Assembly (NCBI RefSeq): GCF_000002985.6
Contig: NC_003279.8
Location: forward strand, 3,100,001 to 3,164,000
Direction of reading: 5' to 3'
Length of the DNA: 64,000 nucleotides
Source: Caenorhabditis elegans
Lineage: Eukaryota > Nematoda > Chromadorea > Rhabditida > Rhabditidae
Shown here: piece after piece, positions 12,420-24,450 of the stretch
Layout: each line of letters begins with the position of its first letter
How positions within the stretch are numbered: position 1 is the stretch's first letter
Notes under the pieces: generated by a model
What the model saw: only the letters and a program-made list of their open reading frames with translations
Database searches by the model: none
What the model was told of the DNA's origin: nothing
Translations under genes and position numbers: made by a program

Positions 12420-13030
12420 AGGCCGCGGCCGCGATCTGCGGAGGGCGCGCGCACGGAGCGCGTACAGAGCGTGGACGGTCCGCGCACAGAGCGCCGACGA
12501 TGTGGGGATTGTGTTTTTTCTACGTGAATTTGAGGATTGGGAAGTCAAAACAACTATAAATTACCTATATACCGGTACTTTCTTATATACGGATCAATAT
12601 ATACACAAACATATCACCATAGTTTCCTATTAATTGTGTACCAGTTGACAACTGCAACCTCAAGCCAATAAATGTTCCATTTTAAACGATTACACATTCA
12701 TACTCTTGATTACATAGTTATTAGTCTATAAAGTTCAGAAAAAATCACGTTTATTTTATTTTCTGGTTGCTGCTTCGTTCTTGCCAGACTGTATTCGCAA
12801 TCAGTGCGCAAACTATGCGCGCCTCGAGCGCGCCCTTTGCGCTTCGGGTGCGCGCGCCAGGCGGATTCCCTTATTATCGCGCGCCAGGCGCAAAACGTGC
12901 GCGCCCCAGGAGTAGCGAACTGCCGAGTAGTCGCACAATTTTCGCGCGCCGAGCGCATTTCTTTCGCACACACTACGCGCCCGGTTCGATTTTTTCTCGC
13001 TCCCGCCGATTTTCATATTAAAATTGAAAT
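12420..13030. repeat. Two further GCGC-rich repeat islands
   Basis: 12420-12500 and 12790-13000 carry GGCGCGCGC-type units like those at 11.5 kb, partly in inverted orientation. AT-rich single-copy-like sequence lies between them. The open frames on both strands here are repeat artefacts. Confidence 0.75.
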
Positions 13031-13570
13031 CTTAGATTAATAAGCATCGCGTTTATTACAACAACGAACAATGGAAAAAACAATTTTAAAAAAATTAACA
13101 GATTGAAGACAGCTTGGCTGCAGGTCAATTGAATCCTAGACGGCGAGAGACTGGTGTTGCTGATTATCATTCTCTCTGAAAAGCTCAAGTTAAGCAATTT
13201 TATTAAGTCAGTATAGTGAAAAACTCAATGAAATATCTAAAAAAATATACTTACTGTCAGTTAGGCCCGTGAAACGAATATTGGACACGTCGAAATTTTC
13301 ATGTTCTCCGATGATCTTTTTAACACCCTCCCATTTAAGACTGTGATCCAGTGAATGTACAACAACAATGACCAAATTTCGATTCTGTCCAAAAAAATTT
13401 TTTTCTGAATTTGCCGAGCTATAGCTCGGCAAATTCAGAAAATTTTTTTTTTTGAAATTTGCCGCACACACCTCGTGCAGACCTACCGAAGAAGTTGAAA
13501 AGTTGAAAAAAAAATCCTCTACTCTTGTTCTGTCTCCCCTGACCTCCCCGGATTCACAAATTTTCAACAA
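13030..13570 (-). CDS. Possible exon pair, unknown protein fragment
   Basis: A minus-strand open stretch from about 13380 to 13247 reads ...NLVIVVVHSLDHSLKWEGV... and ends in a GTAAGT donor. It can join in frame to an exon beginning at about 13176 (acceptor CTTTTCAG) that stays open to about 13035. No start is apparent, because the upstream side runs into a palindrome and TTTGCCGCACAC repeats. It may be a decayed gene copy. Confidence 0.3.
13393..13450. repeat. Perfect short palindrome
   Basis: Arms of about 22 nt (CTGAATTTGCCGAGCT and its complement) meet with no loop at 13421/13422, flanked by A/T runs. It belongs to the TTTGCCG repeat family. Confidence 0.85.
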
Positions 13571-14370
13571 AAGTACACTTTCACTTTTTGCCTTGTTTGT
13601 GATGTGTGTGTTCGAAATAAATGTGTTTTTGCTTTTTAAGTATCAATCATCAACGACCACGTGGTGGTTTCCTCGACTTTTTATCATTATTTTTTTCCGT
13701 GATTGCAAGAATTCTGGTAGTTTTCCCTCTCGAAATGCAAACGTCAAAAACAGTGATCAGCAGATTTGTGTTCTTTGGTAATGGAGTTATCAACAGGCTT
13801 CTTATCAGTTTACTGCTCATTGTTACACGGCCGAGGAGGTTTCTCGAAATAAGCACAAAAAACTGGCCACTTTTCATGCTACAATTTTTTTTAATTTGTA
13901 CAAGCCGTCACAAATTAAAATTCTTCCTGGCATCATCAATTTCATTTATTTTTTTTCAATTTCTTTAATGTGTGAATTGATCAAATTTTTCACCTACTCA
14001 CAATTTTATCATTGACCAGTTAAAAAAGGGTGATGGAGACATTTTAATAAGTTCACTTTCATTTTTCTTCCTTCTTATCAAATTAACCAATCAGTGACCG
14101 TCTAGAGGGTGTCAAAAAGTTTCAAAATGTACAAAAAGAGAGTGAGCACAAACTTCAAACTTCTTCAAATGTGGTTGGAAAGGATTTTTTCAAAAAAAAA
14201 ATTCAGAGGGCAAATTATTCTATATCTCTCTGAAAATCTTGTTTCAAAAGCCCGAAGTATGGGATCTTCCTTCTTGTGAAAAAATCTACAGTAACCCTAC
14301 AGTACTCCTGTCTAAAATTTAAAGTAATCTAGTAGTAGCATCGGCGAAAGTAATTCATTTGAGGGGTAAT
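13571..14370. other. No supported gene
   Basis: Open frames on both strands (13621-13968 +, 13650-13877 -) are AT-driven, overlap each other and lack splice context. Nothing else recognised. Confidence 0.4.
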
Positions 14371-14610
14371 TACCGTTCGGCAAACTTTTTTTCGGCCAAT
14401 TGCGGCAAATCGGCAAATTGCTGGTTTGCCGAATTTGCCGGAAATTTTCATTTTTCCAATTTGCCCATTTGCCGATTTGCCGGAAGTTTCTGAAATTATT
14501 TTTAATAAGACGGAAACATTTAAAACTGTGCCTTTTTGATTTTTTTTTTCATTTTCTTCAGATATTTTCATAAAACTTACTTACTTTCAAGTCGGTTTTT
14601 TTTGTCGGTT
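14370..14610. repeat. Satellite plus unique-core repeat, copy 1
   Basis: TTTGCCGG satellite (to about 14490) is followed by a core around TAAGACGGAAACATTTAAAA and CTGTGCCTTTTTGA. The same core follows or precedes satellite at about 24.6-24.8, 25.5-25.7 and 29.15-29.35 kb. Confidence 0.75.
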
Positions 14611-14880
14611 TTCCGGAAATTTTCATTTCCGGCAAACTGTCGATTTGCCGGAAATATTCATTTTCTGCAAATTGCCGATTTTCCGGAAATTTTCATTTCC
14701 GGCAAACTGTCGATTTGCCGGAAATATTCATTTTCTGCAAATTGCCGATTTTCCGGAAATTTTCATTTCCGGCAAACTGTCGATTTGCCGGAAATATTCA
14801 TTTTCTGCAAATTGCCGATTTTCCGGAAATTTTCATTTCCGGCAAACTGTCGATTTGCCGATTTGCCGATTTGCCGAATT
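14608..14880. repeat. 70-bp tandem repeat, about 3.6 copies
   Basis: A near-perfect 70-bp unit starts at about 14608, 14678, 14748 and 14818. Each contains CAAACTGTCGATTTGCCGGA and CATTTTCTGCAAATTGCCGA. It is a recent local amplification of the dispersed satellite. Because 70 is not divisible by three, all frames give look-alike peptides. Confidence 0.9.
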
Positions 14881-14929
14881 TGCTGACTTTGTCGTTTGCC
14901 GGAAAATATCGTTTGCCGCCCAAACTTGA

Positions 14930-15431
14930 TTCATCTGTTGTGTGCTCCTGAGAATCGAAAACGGTTTAAGCCTATTCTGACTCGCGGACCTTCATCAATC
15001 TTCTTCTAAAGATAAACAGTAAACTATAATAATTTCACAAAACAAATATTCATTTTCTTTACCGAAAACCTGTGCGCTGCACAGATTCCGGGTTTTCCAC
15101 ACGGGCGGTCAGATGACAAGAAATCACACCAAAATGTACAAGAATTGAGAGAGATCGAATTAGCTGATATCGTTAATTGAGGGGGGATCGAAGATTTTGA
15201 ACAGATCAGTCAGGGAATGTGTATGATACAATTATTTCTGAAAAAGTTAAATCGGGAAGAAAGAGGATGTCTAGAAGCAGGAGAAATTGGAGAATATATA
15301 TCTTCTAACCCGTCGTTACAAGAGAGAATTTCTTAGAAAAAAATTAGAAGGAAGTACAAAATTAGGTTTTTTTTTCAGACTATACATAGTTATTACATGG
15401 CGGTAGTGGCACGAAGTCTCAAGTTCAAAGA
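14930..15431. other. Intergenic, no gene seen
   Basis: No coding exon or repeat recognised. It is the 3' flank of the minus-strand secreted-protein gene. Confidence 0.4.
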
Positions 15432-17625
15432 TTAATATTCTGGCGGTTGAACTGTCGGTGTGTGTTTTGTCAGGTAGTTGATAGCCTGATCTCTAAGGAA
15501 ATTTGGCATTTGTTGGAGTTTCTTGCCAATCACCATCAGCACGGAGTCCACGTCCCGCTCGCTGTGGGCTTTTTGGACCTGGAATTTTAAAGTTAGCAGT
15601 CGAATCAAATTTTGAGAAAACTGCCTCTTAGTCTTCAAGAAAATTGGATATTTTAAATTTTTTTACGCGAGACCCCTTCGGCTTCACCAAAGATTCTAGT
15701 AGGCCTCACATAAAGATGACCATTAAGCTAGCCTGGTTACTAATATTTTGTTAACAAAAATTATAAATTTGTTCATTTTTTGAAGCGATTTTCATCTGGA
15801 TTATCTCAAAAAGCTTGGCTAGGGAAAAACGTTTTGCCACTAATTTTAAATCTGTTGCTTTTTTGGGCAATTTTCGGGCAATTTTTAATACTTTTTTTTG
15901 CAAGACTTTGAATGTCTCATTTGTTATTGGTTCCACACCCCCAGCCTAAGCCTAATTCTAAGGCTATGCCTAAACCTAAGCCTAGACCTAAGCCTAACAC
16001 TAAGCTTAAACCTAAGCCTAAGCCTAAGCCTAAGCCTAAACCTAAACCTGAGTCTAAGCCTAAGACTAAGCTTAAGCCTGAGCCTAGGCCTAAGTCTAAG
16101 CCTAAGCCTCAGCCTAAGCCAAAGACTACGCGTAAGCCTAAGCCTAAGTCTAATCCTAAGCCTAAGCCTAAGCATAAGCCTAAACCTAAGCCTAAGCCTA
16201 AGTCTGAGCCTAAGCCAAAGCCAAAGCCTAAACCTAAGCCTAACCCAAAGCCTAATTGTAAGCCCAAGCCTAGTTTTGGCGTTAGTTATTTCTGTTCTGT
16301 TTTCTCATTTTTATTTTTATCACGACGCTCTACAGTTTCCGAGTACCCCCAGTCTCTTGCGTCCTTAGAAACCCGATACTATCACGAAAACATGACCCCG
16401 GAAATTAGTCTCGCTTACCTTTTCAGTCTCGTCCTCAGTAAGGAATTCATCGAAAACTGGGGGCGGCCGAAGGTTCTTCAACATTCGTTCAATCTTCCTC
16501 CTGTCATTTGGTGCAATATCTGAGATTATCATCTTCTCTCGAACCAATCGCATTACTTCCGGATAGTTGGCGGTCGCATGTAGGGATGATATCAGGTTTA
16601 GCTCAAATTTCGTCCATGGTAGCGCCTGGAAATAGGGGGAGTTGAGGTTGAGGAAGTTAAAAACGTTGAACTTCGGATTGAAGGATCTCAGAGCAACAGA
16701 GAATTTCTTTAAATAAGTGGATCAATGCACCATGATACAAAATTTTGTAAAATTTACGCACACACACATTTCCCTAGAACTCAACATTTTTCTTTGATAG
16801 AAAATAAATTTTTAAAAATTGCCGAAGCAAAATTTTGAGTTGGTAATTGTGAAGTTTGGAGTAGAGCTTCCATGTAGGCGACGCCTGCCTGACCTTCAGG
16901 CGACCTCCGCCTGCTTCTCGCCTCCTCCATCCTCGCCTTATGCTAAGACACCTGAACTTTTTTCTCATTTTGTTTTCTTAATTTGTTTTTCATAAAATTG
17001 ATAAAAATAAGAGAATTAAAAATTTGTAAATTCACTTAAAAAGCCAGGTTTCAGGCTGGCGTCAGGTTTCAGGCAGGCGTCAAGCAGGCAGGTTTCAGGC
17101 AGGCGTCAAGCAGGCAGGTTTTAGGCAGGCGTCAAGCAGGCAGGTTTCTGGCAGGCGTCCGGCAAGCAAAATTCAAGCAGGCGTAAGGCGGGTAGGTTTC
17201 AGGCAGGCGTCAGGCCCTAAAACCGCGCCTGCCTACCATGAAAGACCTAAACAGTCGACTGTACCAGTCGCCGGGCATTTTTTTTCAAACTCAAAATTTG
17301 CCCAGCACCTTGGGGAAATTACCAAAATTTGCTAATTCCCCCAATTCCTATATAAAACTGTGACCTATAATTGAGTTGTGTGCCACATTCCCACGCTTAC
17401 AGTACTCCCGCCACCCCTCTTCTCTACCCTAAAAATTAAAACAACTTCCCGCTTCAAACATCACATGACCTACTACTTCCCCGTGAAACGAAAAAAACCA
17501 ACCTGAAAGACGCCATTGTGCCCTGTGAGACCTTCTTCGGGCCTGTAATCCTCCTCGTAACATGTGGCACAAACGGGAAGGAGTAGTACCAAGAGAAGAA
17601 AAAAATAGGTACCCAATGATGACAT
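15432..17625 (-). CDS. Small secreted protein, 158 aa, unknown function
   Basis: Three minus-strand exons, 17625-17503, 16625-16419 and 15578-15432, join in phase 0 with donors GTTGG and GTAAG and CAG acceptors. The product starts [18 protein letters not shown], a clear signal peptide that probably ends near residue 21. A hydrophilic helix-rich body follows, with the segments [15 protein letters not shown] and [16 protein letters not shown], and the protein ends PTVQPPEY. Only two cysteines lie near the signal sequence, so this is not a disulfide-rich toxin fold. The size and helical body resemble nematode SXP/RAL-2-like secreted proteins, but no diagnostic motif was identified. Intron 2 holds telomere-type repeats and intron 1 holds minisatellites. 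Confidence 0.7.
15945..16275. repeat. Interstitial telomere-type repeat
   Basis: About 55 mostly perfect CCTAAG hexamers (TTAGGC on the minus strand) with point variants, inside intron 2 of the secreted-protein gene. On the sense strand of that gene it reads TTAGGC, the C. elegans telomere unit. Confidence 0.95.
16850..17245. repeat. Minisatellite of CAGGCAGGCGT units
   Basis: At 17045-17240 a unit of about 30 bp (CAGGCGTCAAGCAGGCAGGT) repeats six to seven times. An inverted, shorter version (GGCGACGCCTGCCTGACCTT) lies at 16875-16925. Lies in intron 1 of the secreted-protein gene. Confidence 0.85.
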
Positions 17626-17629
17626 TCTG

Positions 17630-17990
17630 GAATCACTTTTTTGTGAGAATCAAAGAAGAAAAAAAAGAAGAGAAAAGTGGAGGCGTGTACAGGAAATTGA
17701 ACGAGTAAATGAGTATGTTTTTGTTGAGTAGAAGGAGGAAAATAGGGGGAGGGGGGGGGGGGGTGGAGCTGTTTTGGATAGATGATCTGAAGATTATGCA
17801 AGAAATCCAAAAATATTAAATAAAAATAATCAAACTTGACTTGACTCAAAATGATTTTTTTATCGGGGATCTTAAATCAAATCCGAGATCTTTGTGAAAA
17901 ATTTGATTTTAAAGTTTTTTGCGCGAGCTACTGGCTCGTTTCTAGTGCACACTTCCTGGAGCACTTTGAGCACCAAAATGTTTTTTTGAT
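17630..17990. other. 5' flank of the secreted-protein gene; G-tract
   Basis: The minus-strand promoter would lie here. It contains a 13-G run at 17751-17763. No coding sequence seen. Confidence 0.4.
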
Positions 17991-17999
17991 TTTAGCGTG

Positions 18000-18345
18000 A
18001 TTTCTGTATTACGGAAGCACTTAATCCTGAGAATGCGTATTGCACAACATATTTGACGCGCAAAATATCTCGTAGCAAAATCTACAGTAATTCTTTAATT
18101 GGCTACGGTAGCGCTAGTGTCGATTTACGCGGGCAATTTTCAAAACGGACAAAAATATTTTTATTGATCGATAGAATTTTAAAAACCAAGCAAAAAATGA
18201 GAAAATAATACGAAGAAAGTTTATAAAAAATCGAGCCCGTAAATCGACACAAGCGCTACAGTAGTTTTTTCAAGATTTTTTTTTTTCGCTGCGAGATATT
18301 TTGCGCGTCAAATATGTTGTGCAATACGCATTCAGAGTTTTGTAA
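18000..18345. mobile_element. Palindromic MITE, family A
   Basis: Inverted arms run from GAATGCGTATTGCACAACAT through AAATATCTCGTAGC, CTACAGTAATTCTTTAA and GTCGATTTACG to a short AT-rich centre and back. The same family recurs at 36.5, 41.3, 43.85, 56.9 and 57.5 kb, with half-copies elsewhere. It has no coding capacity. Confidence 0.9.
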
Positions 18346-18519
18346 TATTGTCGGTTATTTTTTCTGCGTTTCTTTTTCAAATTTACACTATTCAGTAAAA
18401 AAAAGTTGAGGAGTGACAAATTTTGAAATTTTTACAAATTCTACCGGCTCCGTTTAAACGTAAATTTTATATTTAAACTGATTAACTATAAATTTCAGAA
18501 ATTTTGGTAATTGTCCCGG

Positions 18520-18765
18520 CCTGGCAAGTGGTACATCCATACAAATGCGCTCTACTGATAATTGCATTTAGGCATGTTTGGGCGCGTTTTAATAGAAAAG
18601 CTTTGGTCCAAAAAATGTAGAATTTATTTTTGGAAAATTTTTATATGCATCAGAAAAATGTTGGACCACCCGTTTTTTGAGAAAAACACGCCCAAACATC
18701 CTGGTATACGGTAGACAAATTGCGTATAAGTACCACTTCTTCGGGCCGTGCTGGGAAGACTGTGA
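18520..18765. mobile_element. Second inverted-repeat MITE
   Basis: Arms contain GGCATGTTTGGGCGCGTTTT and its complement near 18670-18700. The outer part pairs CAAGTGGTACATCCATACAA with TTGCGTATAAGTACCACTTC. Different family from the element at 18000. Confidence 0.8.
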
Positions 18766-18769
18766 CAAG

Positions 18770-19840
18770 CGGAAAAAATCACAATTATTCAGAGAAAAAG
18801 TATATGAGCGATAACGTATTGTAAGAAAATTTGATTGTTTCATGAAAAAAGGGCAGTTTTTGTTAAATTTTACATTACGTTTTATATTAAAATAATGAAA
18901 TAAAATTTTTTTTACACAAGTTACAATGCTAAGGAATTTTACAAAAACCGGTCTAAATAAAGATAAGATCAATGATTAAAAAACCAGAACAAATTCAACG
19001 AATTCAACGAACTTCACAGAAACAAAAAAAATCGTAGAAAATTGGGGGAAATTAAGAGCAGGCGTCACTAGTGAAAATGTTGCATAACCTTCTTCTCACA
19101 GTGTCAATCGTCATCACACGCTCTTCACTATAGATTCTTGATAAGAGAAGGAGTGTGAGGCGGGAGAAATTGCCGAATCGCGCAGTATCAGCAGCAACAG
19201 CAGCAAAAAAAAGAGCGGCGGTGATAACCGTGTCACGAGGTTTCTCGAAACTGGTGAGTGAGAGAGCCGATGGTCAGAAATAAAAAATGTCTAAGGAAAA
19301 AATCGAAAAGTCAGAACACACACCCAATCACTTCCTAGTTTCATTTGTCGAGGAGAGAGAGGGAAAAGAAAATACAAAAAATTTGTAGTGATCTGCATTT
19401 GGTAAATATGTATATTTCAAGTGATGTGATTGATATTCATTCACCGAATAAATTCTTGGAAATCGCTGAACAGACTAAAAACTGGGTAAAAAACTCTCTT
19501 AAGTTCAAAATGCACAGGAATGGTAGAAAATTAATTTCCTTAGTTACAGTATTGCCTGTATATTTGACAGCTCATAACTCAGTTATCGTTCGTTCTAGTC
19601 AAAAATTGTCAACTAACACAATATTTGTTAGTTCTTTTTCTATCATTTTGTAGTAAATAAAATATTGACATCTTTAAAATAAACCGAGATATAACGTTTC
19701 AAAGGTAAATAGTCGGGTGCAATACTAATAGAGGAAATACGGTATACTCATTCTCAATAGTTGTACTGAACTACAAAACTATAGGAAAGTCACAATCCTG
19801 AATATGAAGTTACATGGGTTTTGAGCGAAACTTTTTTTTT
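18770..19840. other. No supported gene
   Basis: GA-rich and CAGCAG-rich sequence occurs near 19130-19270, with a GATAAG motif at about 19140. The frame at 19345-19653 (+) begins in a purine-rich run and has no recognisable domain or splice context. A promoter for a non-coding transcript cannot be excluded. Confidence 0.35.
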
Positions 19841-20400
19841 TCGAAAACTTCCGGCAAATTGCCATCATTCAAAATTTTTGGCAAATTGGGAAACCGGCCA
19901 ACTGCCGGAATTTAAATTTCCGGCAAATTGGCAAACCGGCAAAAAACCGGAATTGAAAATTTTGGTTGGTCAAGCAAAAGAACCCAACAAATGTTGCAGT
20001 GTTTCTTACGAGACGTTCCTGAATTTAGACAGCTTGCGGCAAATTCTCAATTGAAATTTCCTGCAATTCGGCAAATCGCCTGAATTGAAATTTCCGGTAA
20101 AACGGCAAACCGGCAAATTGCAATTATTGAAAATTCTTGCAAATTGGCAAACCGGCAATCTACCGGAATTGAAAATTTCTGGCAAATCGACAAACAGGCA
20201 AATTGCCGGCAAATTGGCAAACCGGCAAACTATTGGAACTGAAAATTTCCGGCACATTGGCAAACCGGGAAACTGTCATTATTGAAAATTTCTGGCAAAC
20301 CGACAAATTGCCGAAATTAAAAATTTCCGGCAAATCGGGAAATCGCTGGAATTGTAAGTTCCGGCAAATCGGCAAAATAGTAGTTTTGGATTTAAATTTG
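19840..20400. repeat. TTTGCCGG satellite block
   Basis: CCGGCAAATTGGCAAACCGG units, mostly in one orientation, interrupted at about 19970-20045 by unrelated sequence. Confidence 0.9.
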
Positions 20401-21160
20401 AATACGATTTAAACTAGTTTTTCTGAAGGTAAGCCTCGTACCCATTCTGAAATTTTTAAATCTGGATGAAAATCTATGAACTCCTATTTACTCCATTCCT
20501 CATTTAATATGGAACCTTCATTTAATTTTTCCACCCGTTTCATCTGAAAATGCACGCAATCTGGCACGCTGCCAAATTTCTTATTTTCAACAAAAGCTGG
20601 AAAAATTGAAAACGAAATTTCACGTAGCGTCGTAGAAAAAGTGCAGTCTTGCACTTTTTTATCGATGGAAAATTCTGATATAATTCCTGAATCAGCCGTA
20701 GTAAGACGTAAATAAATTATAGATATCGAAAAAAATTGCTGAGAAGACACAAAACTATAGCTAGGAGGACGGTGGGTGCACATGATTGGAAACACGGAAT
20801 ATTTCAGTGCAATTCATGTGGACTCGAGGGAGTTTTGAATTTCCGCCAGTGGGCTTGCCTACATGCGCGTCAAGCGAGAAAACTCGGCCACCGACTTTTT
20901 TTTTGAATCAGAAAACTTTGATCTTTGGAAACAATTTACGCAGACGATTTCAAAAAGTTAAGCTAAAATTATCCAAGAGGAGTACACGGGAATGTTTATC
21001 AATGGAGCGCATTAGCAAGCTAGCTAAACATAAAAAACTCTCGTGTACTCCCCGTGGATAACTTAGACTCAACATGTTTTTTTTTCTCAATTTTTAATTT
21101 TTTTTTGAAAGTAAAAATGATAAAAATTATAATATTTGATAATTTTTCAAATTTGATAAA
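20400..21160. other. Low-evidence region with a small inverted repeat
   Basis: A minus-strand frame at 20484-20795 (103 codons) has a possible acceptor (TTTTCAG) near 20545 but no domain. At 20975-21055 the arms AGGAGTACACGGGAA and CTCGTGTACTCCCC form an inverted repeat. No gene is claimed. Confidence 0.35.
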
Positions 21161-21440
21161 AACCGGCAATTTGCCGATTTGCCAAATTTGTGGGCAAAAA
21201 AATTGCCGGCAACTTGTGGTTTAGTACATTTTTTTTGGAAATTTCAGAATTTCAATTTCAATCGACAAAATTGTATTCCCGGTAAATCTGATATCCGGCA
21301 AACCGGCAAGTTTCCGGAATTGAATATTGCTGGCAAATCGGCAAATTGCCGGAATTGAAATTTCCGGGGAAACAGGCAAATTGCCGTAATTGAAAATTTC
21401 CGCCGAATTTGTGGGCAAAAAAATTTGCCGAACCGCAATT
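21160..21440. repeat. TTTGCCGG satellite block
   Basis: Same dispersed satellite, flanked by TTTTTTTGGAAATTTCAGAA. That flank also borders the copies at 24.6 and 29.17 kb. Confidence 0.85.
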
Positions 21441-22376
21441 GCCATCCCTGGTTTGATCTCCGAAAATGGCGGAAAACTTAAACGCGAGTTTCTACTGCCG
21501 GAAATTTCGTGTAACTTTTTTTCGGAGGTCGAGCGGACAAAATCCGGAAATCGGAAAAAATCGGAAAAAAACCCATCTCAAAGTCATTTTCCAGCCAAGT
21601 TTTTCAAAGATAAGTGGCAAAAACTAACAGACAGAAAAATTTGTTCATAATTTTTATTTAAAAAAAATTTAATTTATTTATTATATAAATAAACCAAAAA
21701 ATCAAGACCTTGACCTAACCATTTTTTTTCCAGGTCACACTCCTAAATTTCATCACATTTTTTCAAGAATCTCTTGCTTGCATTAAAATGATTGACGCCT
21801 TGTCACTTTTAATTTTCGTGAGAGAGGAAGAGTTGAAAATTTTTTTATTTGGAAACGGAAGAGACAGATAAAAAAACGAGATGATGTATTTTTGTTCCGA
21901 CCACCTCATTTGCTAATCTGCAAGGATAAAAAGAGAGTGATCTCATCAGAAAATTGAAAACATACTCTATTCTATTCATAAGCTTCAGTTTTTTTTTCTC
22001 CGAGATGGGTGGCCATACATCATCAGAGAAACAAAAACAAAGTACAAAAGGGGGAACAAAAGTGAAAACACGTGACCTTTGTTATCACTGATTTATCAGG
22101 AAAATGATCGGATTACCGTGTTGTCTGAAAGTGTCTACAGGCCAAAAATGGAACAAATCGGTGAAAATATTGATATGGTGAAGGTGAAAGTCGACCCCCC
22201 ATCGGGAGATTCCAGTGTGTACTGATATCATTTTGATGGTGTCTGAACCTTTTGAGAAAAAAAAGAATGGAGTTATTTTGCTTACCAAGGAACTGGAAAT
22301 GTAGGCTTAACGGTACAAGGAACGTCGAAATTTCATCTTATACAAGACAAGGTCATATTTATATTAGACACTTGAA
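21440..22376. other. Intergenic, no supported gene
   Basis: A plus-strand ATG at about 22003 gives only a 28-codon frame containing an E-box-like CACGTG. A minus-strand frame at 22085-22288 has a possible acceptor but no domain. Neither is claimed as a gene. Confidence 0.3.
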
Positions 22377-23498
22377 GGTGGAGTAGCGCCAGTGGGGATT
22401 TTGTTTAAATACACACATAAAACAACCGAAAAACAGCTCTCCAAAAAATTTTAGATTTTTCATAATATACGGTGAAAGTTTGGCAAATTGACAAAAATTT
22501 GAAAATTTTGAGCTTTTGAGAAAATCCAAAGCAATGGCGTATGTTCCGACCCCTACAATTTTTTAATACGAATATTTAAAACAAAATTAAAGTATAAAAA
22601 ATGTAGAAAAAAAATTTTTTTTGGTCGACTTCCAAAATTATGAGTGGCAAAAACTGTCACTTTTTGACTGGGAATAAAAAATTTTCAAAATTTTTTTGAA
22701 AAGTTTTACTATGATATTCCGTCATTTTGACACCATAAAAGTTGTTTTTAACACTTTCCCCACTAGTCCACTTTTAAAGGGTCCAAAACTACCCAATTTC
22801 GTAATGAGACGTTCTGAAAATTTTTGAAAAAAAAAGTTATGGCCGCTCAAAGTTTTGGAAAAAATTGTCGATTTTTGTCTAGCTAAAATCTTAAATTTTG
22901 GCAATTTTTCAGCGTCGTAGCGGTTGGAACTTAATTTTTATTCAATTTTCATTGTTTAATGCACGTCTTCAAAATTTATGACGATACTGGGCAGTTGCAA
23001 AAATTTGAGATTTTAGCTAAAAATTGACCATTTTTTTCGAAATTTTTGAGCGGCCATAACTTTTTTTTGAAAAGTTGTCAGAACGTCTCATTACGAAATT
23101 CGGTAGTTTTGGGCCATTTTGGGTAAAAAAAAGCAAAGTCTCAAATTTCGGTACTCCAACTTAAGCGACTGCGTTATTTAAAGATGCGGAGTTTAATAAC
23201 TATATGTGACATATTACGAAAATACTTTGAAACTTTGAAACAAAATACGCAAGAAGGGGCGAGTTAATTGCAAGTTTTGCAGATGTTACGCTGACCTAAA
23301 GACCAAATAACACATGCACTTTAAAATTTTAAACAACATTTCTTTGTTTATTCGAAATACTCAAAATTACTCCACACGATAAGAAAAAACATTACTCTAA
23401 AAACAGAATGGAAAACTACCAAAAAAAAATGATATTAGGATATTTTAGCACTATAGAAATTAGTTTAAATATTTTCCCCACTAGCCGTACTCCGCCTG
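22376..23498. mobile_element. Non-autonomous TIR transposon, about 1.1 kb
   Basis: Terminal inverted repeats: AGGTGGAGTAGCGCCAGTGG at the left and the complement of CCACTAGCCGTACTCCGCCT at the right. An inner inverted repeat pairs about 22785-22910 with 22975-23115 (CGTAATGAGACGTTCTGAAA and its complement). No transposase frame is present, so it would be mobilised in trans. Confidence 0.8.
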
Positions 23499-23499
23499 A

Positions 23500-24450
23500 T
23501 TTTTTCACAATTTCAAGCAATGAAGAAAAAAAACAATAGAATGAAAATGTACCCCACGAGTCAAAATCTCAAAATCTAAAAACACATGTGATTCTGATCT
23601 GATCTGAATAAATTTTCGGAAATTGTAGTATTCTAGTATATTCGACATATTGGTAACTGCGTCACACTATGTATTTATTTTCAAATATATATATATATCC
23701 AACAAAAAACACATTATTTTTTATATGAATATTTGATTGGATCGTCGCAAAAGTGCCACGTCATAAAGAGTGACAGCTGGGTGAAACAACGTCATTGTAT
23801 TAAAAAAGTGAACGGAGCAGTGGAGAGCAGCATGAATAATGATATGTGGAGAGAGGCGAGCTTGAAACTTGAACTTAAGATTATTAGTGGAAGTAATATT
23901 TTTTTTGTAAATATTTTTTTGGATTTTTCCAATTTTTTTTGATTTGGTACTGCAAATTTACTTCTAATTTGGCCGAAAGTTCAGGATTTTTTTGAAACAT
24001 TTTTTTGTAAAAATTGAAAAAAAAAACATTTTAATGAGTTTGATTTATTCATATGAAACATGATAAAAGCTACAGTTATAAATGAGAATTCCGGAAAAGT
24101 TTAAATTTTAGCTGCAATTTTATTGAAATTCTACACTACTATGCATGTATATGCATTAAAATTTCAAAGCTGATCCTGCATAAAATATTGTGGGTATGTG
24201 AAGAAAATACACAAAATTTGCACATTGATTTCACAAATAAATTTCTTAAATCTTTTAAAAATCGAGAAAAAATCCATTTGCTGAAAATTATACAACTTTT
24301 TTTAATGTTTGATTGATCTCTAAATAATTTATTTTTTAAGTTAAAATGTGAAAAGATGCTAAAAAAAACTCATGAAAAATTTCCCCAATGATCGAAAAAA
24401 AAAATTTCAGCAATTTTTGAGCATCTTTACTTATGTATTTTTTAACATGA
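23500..24450. other. AT-rich, nothing recognised
   Basis: Homopolymer-rich A/T sequence without convincing exons, plus a short TA run near 23686. Confidence 0.4.

Noticed and set aside
14536-14951. Overlapping frames suggesting a repetitive protein, and a look of spaced direct repeats
   Set aside because: 70-bp tandem satellite; no spacers of unique sequence, so neither a protein nor a CRISPR-like array.
15912-16523. 203-codon PKPKPK frame and SLSLSL frame
   Set aside because: Read-through of the telomere-type hexamer array inside an intron.
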